This document shows, piece by piece, positions 7,573-17,086 of a DNA stretch of 64,000 bases. Location: contig AP025283.1 in NCBI GenBank assembly GCA_024347235.1, positions 3,658,001-3,722,000 on the forward strand, written 5' to 3'. The notes under the pieces are model-generated. The model was not told the origin of the DNA. It did no database searches and saw only the letters and a list, made by a program, of their open reading frames with translations. This stretch comes from Aliamphritea spongicola (GTDB lineage: Bacteria; Pseudomonadota; Gammaproteobacteria; Pseudomonadales; Balneatricaceae). A program made the translations under genes and the position numbers. Position 1 is the stretch's first letter. Every line of letters begins with the position of its first letter.

Positions 7573-9612
7573 TCACTCAGCTTCTGCTGCCGGACGGGGC
7601 CTTGCCCGGCGACGGCCACGGGAACGCCCGCCACCGGCTGCCTGGGTGTCAACCACCTTACGCTCAGGCAGATTAACTGCCTTGCTCAACTCAGCAAAAT
7701 CATCGCTGCCGTGTGGCAATGCCATGGCTGCAACGAAGTGATCCTGGAATTTAGCTTCCAGCGCGGTTTCGATCTTCTCAACGCGACGCAGTACCCGCTC
7801 GATTTCATCACGCTTGAAACGGTCCAGCAGCGCAATACGCGCACCGGTGCCGGCAGCGTTACCGATCGGGCCAACGTTTTCCAGATCACAGTCAGGGATC
7901 AGACCCAGGATCATGGCGTACTTAACGTCGATGTGTGAACCGAACGCACCGGCCAGGCCGATCTTATCCACGGTCTTCACACCGAAGTGATCCATCAGCA
8001 GACGGATACCGGCATACAGCGCAGCTTTCGCCAGCTGAATTGCCCGCACGTCATTCTGGGTAATCGCCAGGGTCTTCTCGCCTTCAAACAGTACATAAGA
8101 ATATGTACGGCCTTCAGCAATAATCCGCGGTGACTTTTCAGCCATTGCCGGATCAACCACACCGTTCACATCCAGAATACCCGCCAGGAACATTTCGGCG
8201 ATGACTTCGATAATGCCGGAGCCACAGATACCGGTTACCCCGGTCTTTGCGACACTTTCAGCAAAACCTTCTTCATCGGACCACAGCTCGCTGCCGATTA
8301 CCCGGAAGCGTGGCTCCAGAGTTTCAGGATCGATACGTACACGTTCAATTGCACCGGATGCCGCACGCTGACCACAGCTGATCTGCGCACCTTCAAAGGC
8401 AGGGCCTGTCGGGCTGGAAGCAGCCAGCAGACGGTCTTTGTTGCCCAGTACGATTTCAGCATTGGTACCCACGTCAACCAGCAGGGTAACGTCGTCAACC
8501 AGATCCGGACGCTCGGCCAGAATAACACCGGCGGTATCTGCACCAATGTGGCCCGCGATACACGGCAGGACAAACGCCCGCGCCTGCGGATGCATTTCCA
8601 GATCCAGCTCTGCTGCTTTCAGGAAACCGCCCAGTCAGTGGCCAGCGCGAATGGCGCCGAACCTAACGGAGTCGGATCAATACCCAGCAACAGGTGGTGC
8701 ATAATCGGGTTACAGACGATGGTAATTTCCAGCAGATCTTCCACCGGTACGCCGGCTTTCTTCGCCGCCTGCGCCGCCAGTTCGGATAAAGCTTCACGTA
8801 CCACCCGGCACATGTCTTTATCACCACCTTCATTCATCATCACGTAGGAAACCCGGCTCATCAGATCTTCGCCGAAACGGATCTGAGGGTTCATTACCGA
8901 CGCTGAAGACACCACATCACCGGTGGTCATATCACACATATGTGCAGCCACAGTGGTGGAGCCCAGGTCGACAGCCAGGCCATAAATTTTTCTTTCTTAC
9001 CTTTCCAGACAGCGATGATATCCGCCTGTTCGTCATCGTGGTGGTGTACCGCCACGGTGATTTCACGGGTTTCGCTTTCCAGGGCAGGTTGCAGCTGCTG
9101 AATCACAGCCAGTTCAGCATTGGCATGCGGAACATCGAACTGTTCGAACAGGCCCTGCTGCAAACGGCGCAGATCAGAGGCAGGTTCGTGCATATTCGGA
9201 GGGGTAACAGTCAGGGTATAAAGTTTCACTGCCGGATCGAGGCGAATGTCGATGTTAGCGGCTTCTTTACGATATGCTGTTGGTGCATCTGGCTCTCAGA
9301 TGGTACATCAATAACCATATCGCCAAGAATTTGTGCTGAACAGCCCAGACGACGGCCTTTCAGCAACATCTTCTGGAACTTTCGCTTCTCGGTTTCAACC
9401 TGAGATGGCGGGGTAATATTTTCCGCCAAAGAAGAGATGCCGTGCTTGGAGAACTCGCCGACACTCTGTTGAATCTGACAGCGGCCGCAGATACCACGGC
9501 CGCCACAGCTTGACTCCAGATCAACCCCAAGCTGCTGAGCAGCCTGGAGGATTGAAGTTCCGGTAGGAAACTCGCCGCGCAGCCCGGTAGGGGTAAATAC
9601 TACCGTGGCCAT
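7573..9612 (-). CDS. RamA-like ATP-dependent corrinoid reactivation protein (three frameshifts)
   Basis: About 680 residues. Residues 1-90 are a plant-type 2Fe-2S ferredoxin domain (SSCGGRGICGRCQI and a later LGCSAQ). A middle linker follows, then a large DUF4445/ASKHA ATPase domain (VDVGTNAEIVLGN, GPAFEGAQISCGQRAASGAI, GICGSGIIEVIAEMF, GLAGAFGSHID). RamA/RACo-type proteins reduce inactive Co(II) corrinoid to Co(I) with ATP. The last 25 residues are Arg/Gly/Pro-rich (GGGRSRGRRRARPRPAA). Frame slips near 9235, 8960 and 8620 break it into four readable pieces. Its ATG (9612) is 19 bp from the stop of the methyltransferase gene, so it is the last gene of the corrinoid operon. Confidence 0.9.
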
Positions 9613-9631
9613 CTCAGCGGTCTTCTCTACA

Positions 9632-10531
9632 TTAGGCACGGCGACGGCGACCACCGGCACGACGACCACGACCTTCACCTTCAGCAGGCGCTTCACGGAA
9701 ACGCTGGATCCAGTTCATGCAGTCAGGGTCACGGCCCATCATTACGTCAGCGCCCAGAGTAGCAGCGATAACTTCAGTGTGCATTGGGTTAGCAATCGCA
9801 GAGGTCATACCCGCCTGGATAGCCATAGACAGGAACGCGCCATTGATGCCGTCACGGTTAGGCAGACCGAAAGAGATGTTAGATGCACCACAAGTGGTGT
9901 TTACTTTCAGCTCAGTACGCAGACGGTGGATCAGTTTAAATACCTGCAGACCGGAAGAGTTGATTGCACCGATTGGCATAACCAGCGGGTCAACAACAAC
10001 GTCGCATGCAGGGATGCCGTAATCAGCAGCGCGCTCAACGATCTTCTTAGCAACGTCGAAACGTACATCAGGATCCTGAGAGATACCGGTTTCGTCGTTA
10101 GAGATAGCAACAACAGCTGCACCGTGCTTCTTAACCAGCGGCAGTACACGCTCCATCTGCTCGTCTTCACCGGTTACAGAGTTAACCAGCGCCTTACCCT
10201 GGTATACGTTCAGGCCGGCTTCCAGCGCTTCAACGATAGAAGAGTCGATACACAGTGGCATGTCAGTGAAACCCTGAATCAGCTGGATAATTTCAGCCAG
10301 AATCTTCGGTTCGTCTGCCAGAGGGATACCTGCGTTTACGTCCAGAATGTGAGCACCGGCAGCGATCTGAGCTTTCGCATCAGCTTCTACACGGCTGTAG
10401 TCACCTTCTTTCATTTCCGCAGCCAGGACTTTACGACCGGTCGGGTTGATGCGCTCACCGATGATAGTGAACGGGCGCTCGAAACCGATGACGGCTTCTC
10501 GGGTAGCGGAACTGATAATAGTATCGGTCAT
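9632..10531 (-). CDS. Methylcorrinoid:tetrahydrofolate methyltransferase (pterin-binding)
   Basis: An intact 299-residue pterin-binding TIM barrel of the MeTr/MtrH-like group. It starts ...FTIIGERINPTGRKVLAAEM and shows AGAHILDVNAGIPLADEP, CIDSSIVEALEAGL, LVNSVTGEDEQ, VAISNDETGI and TTCGASNISFGLPNRD, all typical of corrinoid-folate methyltransferases. The expected reaction moves the methyl group from the methylated corrinoid protein to tetrahydrofolate, the second half of the demethylation (as MtgA does in the glycine betaine system). The final 15 residues are EGRGRRAGGRRRRA, an Arg/Gly tail absent from ordinary members. Codon bias is strong, as in mttB. It lies between the DUF1638 and RamA-like genes. 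Confidence 0.9.
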   Translation of the reverse strand: MTDTIISSATREAVIGFERPFTIIGERINPTGRKVLAAEMKEGDYSRVEADAKAQIAAGAHILDVNAGIPLADEPKILAEIIQLIQGFTDMPLCIDSSIVEALEAGLNVYQGKALVNSVTGEDEQMERVLPLVKKHGAAVVAISNDETGISQDPDVRFDVAKKIVERAADYGIPACDVVVDPLVMPIGAINSSGLQVFKLIHRLRTELKVNTTCGASNISFGLPNRDGINGAFLSMAIQAGMTSAIANPMHTEVIAATLGADVMMGRDPDCMNWIQRFREAPAEGEGRGRRAGGRRRRA

Positions 10532-10723
10532 CTTGCAAATATCTCCTGGGATAATTTTTAGACTGTCAGGTCCGGGCGCCTCGCCATCAAAAATGCCCGA
10601 CAGTTTATTGTAAAGCCGAAATTACGGCATCATTCACACGATCAGCAAGCAGCTTTTGGCTACCTGCCATTCAGCCGGTTTATTCAGAACCGGCCAGCCA
10701 GACTCCTATACGGAACCAGGCAG

Positions 10724-11439
10724 TTAATCTTTCAGCTCCACCGCGATACGCTGGTTAAAGCTTAGCAGTGCGTCACCCAGAACACCGGTGCCGCCATAAT
10801 AATATTCGTATTCCAGACCCAGCTTATCAGCCGCCTGCCTGGCCATCTCCTGCAGCTTGGGATCGTTTGTCTGGGCAATATAGAGGAGTTTTTTGTAGTG
10901 TCCGAAGTACATCGGCATCAGTTCAGGCTTGTCTTCAAGCCCCATGCCGCGGATCACTAACCGGTCAAAATGACGGGTAAGAAAGTCGGTCAGGTAAAAC
11001 GTACCCAGTTCCGCTTCATTAAATTGCTCGAAGACCTCACCGCCACTGAAGAACTCGTAGCAATGACTTCCCGGCACCCGTTCAACCCCTTCTGCTTCCA
11101 GCATGGCATCCAGCTGTCCGCCGGTACCACAGTCACCATAAGCAACGAAGATCTCCTGATCTTTTGACTTGGCAATATCGATCAGGTGTTTAACCGCCCC
11201 GGTAATCTGCTCGGGGTAGTTATGCAACTCTGCAGTAATACACTGCGGTTGCAGATGTTCCCAGCCATTTGCTTTGGAAATCATTGTGATTTCCTGAGCA
11301 GGGCGGAACAGGTAATAACAACTGCCGGTGCGTCTGGCTGGTTGGCGCTGGTTTCAATTACCTTTTCAAATGAACTGGTAAAATCGTCAACCCGGTTAGT
11401 CCGTCTCGCTGGCCTACGACTGGTCCTTCTCGTCCGCAT
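10724..11439 (-). CDS. DUF1638 protein with Arg-rich N-terminus (one frameshift)
   Basis: About 239 residues of the DUF1638 family, which often accompanies MttB/corrinoid genes but has no established activity. The core reads VVITCSAL..QEITMISKANGWEHL, FVAYGDCGTGGQLDAML, GSHCYEFFSGGEVF, FYLTDFLTRHFDRLVIRGMGL and YYYGGTGVLGDALL; the conserved Cys residues could bind metal. The start ATG at 11439 is preceded at 8 bp by GGAGG (11448-11452). It adds an extension, MRTRRTSRRPARRTNR, before the family core. One base is missing near 11300. It follows the corrinoid-protein gene by 35 bp. Confidence 0.8.
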
Positions 11440-11474
11440 CGCAAAGCCCTCCGGCAGTTTTTACTTCTTCGAGA

Positions 11475-12175
11475 TTAAGCTGCGCGACGTGCCGCAACCA
11501 TCTCTTTAGCCATATCAACAGCAACCGCTGCGTCACGGCAGTAACCACATGCACCTACTGCATCGCCGAATTCCTGGTTCAGTGGCGCGCCGCCTACCAG
11601 TACGATGTAGTCGTCACGGATGCCTTTCTCTTTCATGGTGTCGATAACGACTTTCATGTAAGGCATGGTAGTAGTCAGCAGTGCAGACATACCCAGGATA
11701 TCCGGCTTATGCTCTTCCAGAGCGGCCAGGTAATCTTCTACAGGGATGTTGATACCGATGTCGATTACTTCAAAACCGGCACCTTCCATCATCATCGCTA
11801 CCAGGTTCTTACCGATATCGTGGATATCGCCCTTAACGGTACCGATAACCATTTTACCAATAGACTCAGCACCGGTTTCAGCCAGCAGAGGACGCAGGAT
11901 AGCCATGCCGCCCTTCATTGCGTTTGCTGCAGACAGTACTTCAGGTACGAACAGAATGCCGTCACGGAAGTCGATACCGACGATAGTCATACCACCAACC
12001 AGTGCTTCGTTCAGCACGCGGTCAGGGCCCAGCCACGCTCCAGGAAGATTTCAGTTGCTTCAACAACTTCTTCCATCAGACCGTTGTACAGGTCATCGTG
12101 ACACTGTTCTACCAGCTCATCATCGGGCAGCGTGGACAGATCAAGTTCTTCATCATCATAGTATTCTTCAGACAT
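11475..12175 (-). CDS. Corrinoid (B12-binding) methyl-carrier protein (one frameshift)
   Basis: About 234 residues with the two domains of MtmC/MttC-type carriers. An N-terminal helical cap (MSEEYYDDEELDLSTL...LYNGLMEEVVEATEIFLERG) is followed by a B12-binding Rossmann domain. GDIHDIGKN supplies the DxHxxG cobalt-ligand motif, and SALLTTTM and LVGGAPLNQEF complete the corrinoid pocket. It carries the methyl group between the MttB-like enzyme and the pterin methyltransferase. One base is missing near 12032, in a G-run. It heads the operon corrinoid protein, DUF1638, methyltransferase, RamA-like, all leftward. Confidence 0.92.
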
Positions 12176-12691
12176 TCAGCTAACCCCAATAACATTAGTT
12201 TTTTAGTATGTATCAGACCTTCTGTGAGGTCTGAATTTATATATTCATGTTGCCCAGTACTGAGCCAGGTGCTCCGGTACTGTTAACTGTTTCCGGCCAT
12301 CCTGTTTTAAGGATAAAACCAAGACCCGATTTTGTAACATTTTCTGCGTAGCATCCTGACAAGAAAAACGCTTTTTCGTGTCATAAAACGACCTTCGCAA
12401 ATAGCCATGTGACTCAAACAGGCAAATCAGTCGGCAATATAAGGGCTAAGAGTAGGTTCACAACTGTGCTGCTGCTAATATTTTCGCGACACAAAGTTAC
12501 TGGAAAGCGACACAAAAAGTCGCACCCATTTTTGGCTGAAAAATGCACGAAATAAAGCAGCGCAAAAGCGACACTTTATGATCTGCAACCGACTACCCGA
12601 TCGATCTCCCGGCTGTATCCAAACATCTGTTTTCCACTGTATTTTTCGCTTTTGTACCAGCCCGCCCCAAAGACAGGCTCTGGCGATCAAC
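12176..12691 (-). promoter_or_regulatory. Upstream region of the corrinoid operon with GTGTCGC direct repeats
   Basis: No gene is convincing in these 516 bp. Reading towards the operon, GTGTCGC occurs three times (12568-12574, 12507-12513, 12486-12492). The steps are 61 and 21 bp, close to whole helical turns. A 27-bp dyad at 12357-12383 (TGACAaGAAAAA then TTTTTCgTGTCA) lies nearer the gene. Both are candidate sites for the AraC-type regulator or another activator. The 5' untranslated region would be long (about 200-300 nt); I looked for a cobalamin riboswitch and could not recognise one. Confidence 0.4.
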
Positions 12692-13401
12692 TCAGCCGGT
12701 AATCATGGCCGGGGGCAAATCCGGCGGATCAGGATAACGCAGTAAGCCACCGAAAACCGACTGATCAGCAATACTTCTGGATACCGCAGGAAACTGTTCC
12801 ATACGGGTCAGGAAATTATTCAGCGCCGGCAGGCTGAGAAGTTGTTCTGAGTCGATTGCCTGCCCTTGCGGATACAGAGCTGACCAGCGTGCCAGACCCG
12901 CCAGATAAAAATCACAGACCGACAATTCTTCACCCAGCAACCAGCTTCCGGAAGCATGCTTCTGTAACTCATCATTCAGCAATGAAAAATGCCCGAACAC
13001 TCGTGCTCTGATTTTGCTCAGAAAATCCTCAGGTGAGGTTCCTTCAGGCCGGTAACGGTCAGAATAAAACTGCACCCGCAGATCCGCATGCAAGGTATTG
13101 GAAAGATAGAACATCCACTGTAAACAGCGTGAGTACGCCACGGCATCATCGGCCGCAGGTACCAGCCGGCCATATTTCTGCCCCAGATACAGAGCAATGG
13201 CTGCAGTTTCAAATACGGCATGTTCGCCGTCCACCAGTGTGGGAATCAGCCCCTGGGGATTAAGCTTCATGTAACTTTCGCGACGGTGCTCCCCTGCCCC
13301 CGGTTCAGCCAGCAAAGCTCATAGGGTGCATCCAGCTGTTCCAGAATCATCTGAATGACAAGATTGGCACTGTCAGGCGCACTGTATAATTGATAACTCA
13401 C
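12692..13401 (-). CDS. Glutathione S-transferase family protein (one frameshift)
   Basis: About 236 residues. The thioredoxin-like N-terminal domain reads SYQLYSAPDSANLVIQMILEQLDAPYEL, then YMKLNPQGLIPTLVDGEHAVFETAAIALYLG, the usual glutathione-binding strand with cis-Pro and E(T/S) motif. An all-helical C-terminal domain follows (WLLGEELSVCDFYLAGLARW). A GTG start at 13401 follows GGAGG. The frame is lost near 13300 in a G-run. Its place within the demethylation island suggests a role in handling a product such as formaldehyde or a reactive intermediate, but this is only positional. Confidence 0.75.
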
Positions 13402-13511
13402 TGCTATTCCTCCCTAAAACACCAGTATTCCCTGCAGAATACTGGCTGCGTATAGCCGCATCTGTTCCTGATGCGAAACCGGAGTGAATCAGGTGCGACC
13501 TGAACGGCTGA

Positions 13512-14199
13512 TCAGTTGGTATTTACCCGCACAAAGACCTCAGTATGAAAAGCCGCCTGCGCTGCAGGATAGAGATACTCCTCCCCACCGGACACGCTCT
13601 ACGGGCCGCACAACCATAATGATTACAGGGATGATCCGGCTCAGCGGCCAGAAACTCAGCACAGGTTTTATAGAGATATTCCTGACCGGTAAATGCATCT
13701 ACCGGACAAGCAGAGAGACAGGGCTTTGCGCAGCCGCCACAGGGTGCTGCGGAAGCAAACGCATCCGTCGTCACTTCAGCAGAAACCACCTCAGCATCAG
13801 ACGTCAGCAAGGCAAAACGGTAAGCATGCCACAGCCCGTATCGGGGATGTAACGCCATTCCCAGCGGCGAGCTGTGGCAGGCCCGGGCACGCTTCGCCCA
13901 GGTGACAAACGGCCAGTGCGGCGGGCCACCAAAGGGAAACAACGGGGTCACATCGAACTTGTCAGTAAGCTGCTCAGCAACCCGCTGACTCCAGCGGTCC
14001 AGAGGATTATCCTCACCGTCAGCATATTCTGCAGAAGCGCTGAACACCGGCCACATTTCCTGGCCGGCGTTGCCAATCAGTAACAGTTGTCGGGCAACAG
14101 ATCCCCGGGCAATGCCGGCAGCCGATCTTCTTCGTCGACCTCCAGCACCCCGAGAATTTTCAACCCAAGCTCAGCAACCTGCTGTTGCAGATCGGACAT
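13512..14199 (-). CDS. 4Fe-4S ferredoxin-type protein of the demethylation island (two frameshifts)
   Basis: About 230 residues, starting at ATG 14199 after GGAGGTGC. The repaired text includes LLLIGNAGQEMWPVF, FPFGGPPHWPF, and two cysteine clusters: CGGCAKPCLSACPVDAF (CxxCxxxCxxxCP) and CNHYGCAARRACPVG. The pattern is like the ferredoxin part of QueG/RdhA-related reductases without a recognisable corrinoid domain of its own. Frame slips occur near 14090 and 13580; the second repair gives the C-terminus ...EVFVRVNTN and TGA at 13512. It sits between the GST and the hydantoinase-like ATPase and could pass electrons to oxidised corrinoid. Confidence 0.7.
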
Positions 14200-14232
14200 A
14201 CGCACCTCCGCCGGCCCTCACGCCGGATGAAT

Positions 14233-16279
14233 TTATGCGCTGCAGGCCTCCGGTGATTCCGGCAGGTCCAGCACATTACAGTCAGGGCGGCCGCTGGCTG
14301 TGGCGGTAATCTCACAATCCAGGAACAGCTCCCCGTCGATATCATGCTTAATATGGTTATCACTGCGGCTCAGGGATATTTCAATCGACTCAGCACCGGC
14401 TTCCTGCGCCAGGCGGGTTGCCAAATCGGTTACCAGCTCTTCCGCACAGGCAACGGCTTTCTCAAGATCGCTGAAGCGTTTAGGCTCACCCTGATGGTAC
14501 AGACAGAACACCCCGAACGTCGGCTGAGAAATAGTCACATGGGCACGCTGTACCACAGATCCCATCACCGCACCGACAGCATTGGCTACATTGCCATGCT
14601 CCGGCAGGTGCAGATCCAGACCGATCTTTTTCGCCACACTCGGATAATAACTGGCAGCCGGTGCGCCCACAGCCACCAGCGGATAACCGCTGGCAAAGTC
14701 CACTTTAAACAGCGGATTGCTGGACTCTTCTTTATTACCGTCCAGTACCAGGTCAGCCAGCAGGCCAGCCAGGCTTTTCGCCTTGGCACCGCTCATCTTA
14801 CCGGTCTGATGCAGGCCGGACTCAATCAGCACATGACTGATCTTCTTGATCACCAGCTCATACACTTCCTGACACGGAGACAGAGCATCCCCGGCGGCCA
14901 GGTGCCCATACCATAAAGATTACGTAACTGGTTCGCCCAGATCTTGGCTGCAATCTCAGCAGTTTCCTTACACCAGTGCTCACTCAGCCCCAGTACATGG
15001 GATGCATCGGACGGTGTAAAGCCACTGTAAATCGCCAGACCTGCCCGCTGCAGACGCGCCAGCGCCCGTGCCAGATGGCGGTTTTCTTCCACCGCCGCAT
15101 CCAGCTCGATAGGGCCTTCACCCAGACGTTCCCAGGCGTAGGCCTCATCCGGTGTCAGGTTAGACAGCATCTCTTCGTTACTTTCCAACCGCATCACAAA
15201 GCGGTTGTTCCGGGCATTCGGATAGGCATTCAGCTGATGCAGCAAACGTTCTTTAACCCACGGGTATTCTTTACCCAGCAGACACATTGGCACAACCCGG
15301 CGCGGCCCGATCGCAAAGCCTTCACTGGTACTGAATGCCACCTCACTGTCGCCACCCAGACCAATGGCATAAATCCGTACCGCCTCAACCATTGGCTGCC
15401 AGTCGCCAACACGGGCACCGTCGGAACACAGCTCCGGCTTACCGTCGGTCACAATGGCGATATCGGTGGTCGTGCCGCCCATATCCGCCACAACCGCATT
15501 CTTCAGGCCACTTAAGGCACAGGCCCCCACCACACTGGCGGCCGGCCCGGATAATACCGTTGCTACCGGCTGCAATAATGCGGTCTGAGTATTTACCAGC
15601 GAGCCATCACCTTTCACGATCATCAGCGGCGCATCAATTTCATGCTCGCCAACGATCTGCTTCAGAGCTGTAATCAGTTTCTGAATGTAAGGTACCATCC
15701 GGGCATTCAGTACAGCTGTCAGGGCCCGCTGAGGTGCTCCCAGGCTGCTGGCAAGCTCGTGACCACAGGCCACCGGCTTACCGGATAGTTCATTCACCAG
15801 ATCCCGTAACTGAATCTCGTGGCTGGCGTTCCGGGTACCGAACATACTGGAAATCGCAAACGCAGAAACCTTGTCCCGCTGCTCCAGAATAAACTCCCGG
15901 GCCGCTTCAAGGTCCAGAGGCTCAGCTTCGTCACCGGTTGCCCCGTGACCACCGGCCATAATCAGAGCGGCATCGTCGCTGACCATATCCATCAGGCCAC
16001 TCTTATCCACCTGACTCTGGGTATAACCCGGCAGCATCACACAAACCGGCGCCCCGTGGCCTTCCACCACAGAGTTAGTGGTCAGGGTGGTAGACAGCGC
16101 GATCAGGGTAACATCCGTCAGATATTCTTTGGCAGGCCGGACAGGGCATTGCCGATACCAATGGTCAGATCATGTCGTGTGGTCAGGCTTTTAAACGTTG
16201 CCACAATTTTATTCTGATCATTCATGATGACCGCATCGGTATACGTACCACCGGTATCAATACCTAAACGAAACGCCAT
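14233..16279 (-). CDS. Hydantoinase/oxoprolinase (HyuA-type ASKHA) family protein (two frameshifts)
   Basis: About 682 residues. It starts MAFRLGIDTGGTYTDAVIMN, the hydantoinase A N-terminal ATPase signature. ALSTTLTTNSVVEG, LVNTQTALLQPVATVLSGPAASVVGA and VVADMGGTTTDIAIV follow, with a helical C-terminal region. Classical members hydrolyse 5-oxoproline or hydantoin with ATP, but single-subunit relatives sit beside MttB and corrinoid genes. One base is missing near 16130 and another near 14890. Without a HyuB partner in the window, an ATP-dependent corrinoid or ligand-handling role is more likely than hydantoinase, but this is inference. It is followed after 33 bp by the 4Fe-4S protein gene. 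Confidence 0.8.
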
Positions 16280-16373
16280 AGTTTACCCCTGAAAAATAGT
16301 CCATCCGACGCACCACAATTCCGGCTGTACACAGCCGCCGCAGTGCTGGAATTCAAACAAAACGGATTGCGCT

Positions 16374-16399
16374 CAGTGATGCCCTGGCATGCATCACTG
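16374..16399. repeat. Perfect inverted repeat between DUF1289 and hydantoinase-like genes
   Basis: CAGTGATGC and GCATCACTG pair perfectly across 8 bases. No T-run follows on either side, so it is an operator or transcript-stabilising hairpin rather than a standard terminator. It lies 40 bp after the DUF1289 stop and 95 bp before the hydantoinase start. Confidence 0.6.
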
Positions 16400-16439
16400 G
16401 CAAAGAAAATATCGTGACCGAAAAATTAAACGCGAAAAT

Positions 16440-16751
16440 TTACACCTTTAACCGGCGATTACGGCCACGGCGACCACTGGCACCACCGGCTGCACGTTCA
16501 GCCTTACGACGCTCCAGCAACTCGGTTACCCGGCCCTTCAGCTCGGTTTCAAGCGTGGTCTTTTTCGCAGCATCAAACATCTGCCAGTCATCAATTTCAA
16601 CTTGTGTACGACCGCAACCGAAGCACCAGCCGGTATCGCCATCTGCAACACACACGCCCATGCAGGGTGTCATCTCTGCTTCAGCAATCAATTGCTCATC
16701 AGATTTCTGTTCACCGTCGGCTTCAGCGATCATTGCCTCATCGATTTTCAT
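16440..16751 (-). CDS. DUF1289-domain protein with Arg/Gly-rich C-terminus
   Basis: About 103 residues from ATG 16751, chosen because AAGAGA precedes it by a normal distance. The centre is a DUF1289 domain: TPCMGVCVADGDTGWCFGCGRTQVEIDDW, with four cysteines that probably hold a metal or Fe-S cluster. A helical segment follows, then an Arg/Gly-rich end (AAGGASGRRGRNRRLKV). The N-terminus is acidic (EAMIAEADGEQKSDEQLIAEAE). It is the first gene of the leftward hydantoinase/4Fe-4S/GST group. The family function is unknown; the tail links it with the other island proteins. Confidence 0.8.
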   Translation of the reverse strand: MKIDEAMIAEADGEQKSDEQLIAEAEMTPCMGVCVADGDTGWCFGCGRTQVEIDDWQMFDAAKKTTLETELKGRVTELLERRKAERAAGGASGRRGRNRRLKV

Positions 16752-17086
16752 TATAATTATCTCTTGTAGCACAGCATTAAAACGGCAATAGGCCATAGAA
16801 CGTTTTCGTCAGCCGGCATCACCGGGCTGACAGGCTTCTAGATACCTCAATAATAATAGCAAAGCAAGATGCCACAGGAGGCGTGTCGCTTAAGCGTTTA
16901 GAGAGGTCACAAAAGCAAAGAAAATACCCTGAAAAACCCTGCATACATAAAGGAAATACGGCGTAAACAGGCAGGAATACGACAACCGGTATATTCATCA
17001 GCCGCCAGCATTTTTGCCTGTTAACGGCAACCGTGCAGCCTGAATATGACTGGGTTAGTATGTAGGCAATAATCAGGAGCACAGAC
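16752..17086. promoter_or_regulatory. Divergent intergenic region, DUF1289 / MmcQ
   Basis: These 335 bp contain no gene. A small inverted repeat (GTCAGCC at 16808 with GGCTGAC at 16825) lies near the DUF1289 start. GTGTCGCTTAAGCG at 16883-16896 shares GTGTCGCTT with the repeats upstream of the corrinoid operon and contains the palindrome CGCTTAAGCG. It may be a further site for the same regulator. Confidence 0.35.

Noticed and set aside
7573-9612. Programmed frameshifting or a four-gene split of the RamA-like activator.
   Set aside because: No slippery site with a stimulatory structure is apparent, and the same kind of break occurs in dozens of unrelated genes in this sequence. One damaged gene is the simpler reading.
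9605-10561. A 318-codon open frame on the plus strand opposite the pterin methyltransferase gene.
   Set aside because: It has no family text, is rich in Arg, Thr and Phe, and exists only because the strongly biased codons of the real gene leave few stops on the other strand. The minus-strand frame has clear pterin-methyltransferase motifs.
12176-12480. Cobalamin riboswitch before the corrinoid-protein gene.
   Set aside because: I looked for the conserved B12-box and core on the minus strand and did not find them; the dyad at 12357-12383 is better seen as a protein site.
12475-12690. A 71-codon frame on the minus strand upstream of the corrinoid operon.
   Set aside because: No ribosome-binding site, no recognisable motif, and it covers the GTGTCGC repeats. 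I treat the region as regulatory.
14233-16279. Hydantoinase or oxoprolinase subunit A as the actual activity.
   Set aside because: No HyuB partner or oxoproline pathway gene is nearby, and the gene is embedded in the corrinoid island; the family name is kept only as a fold label.
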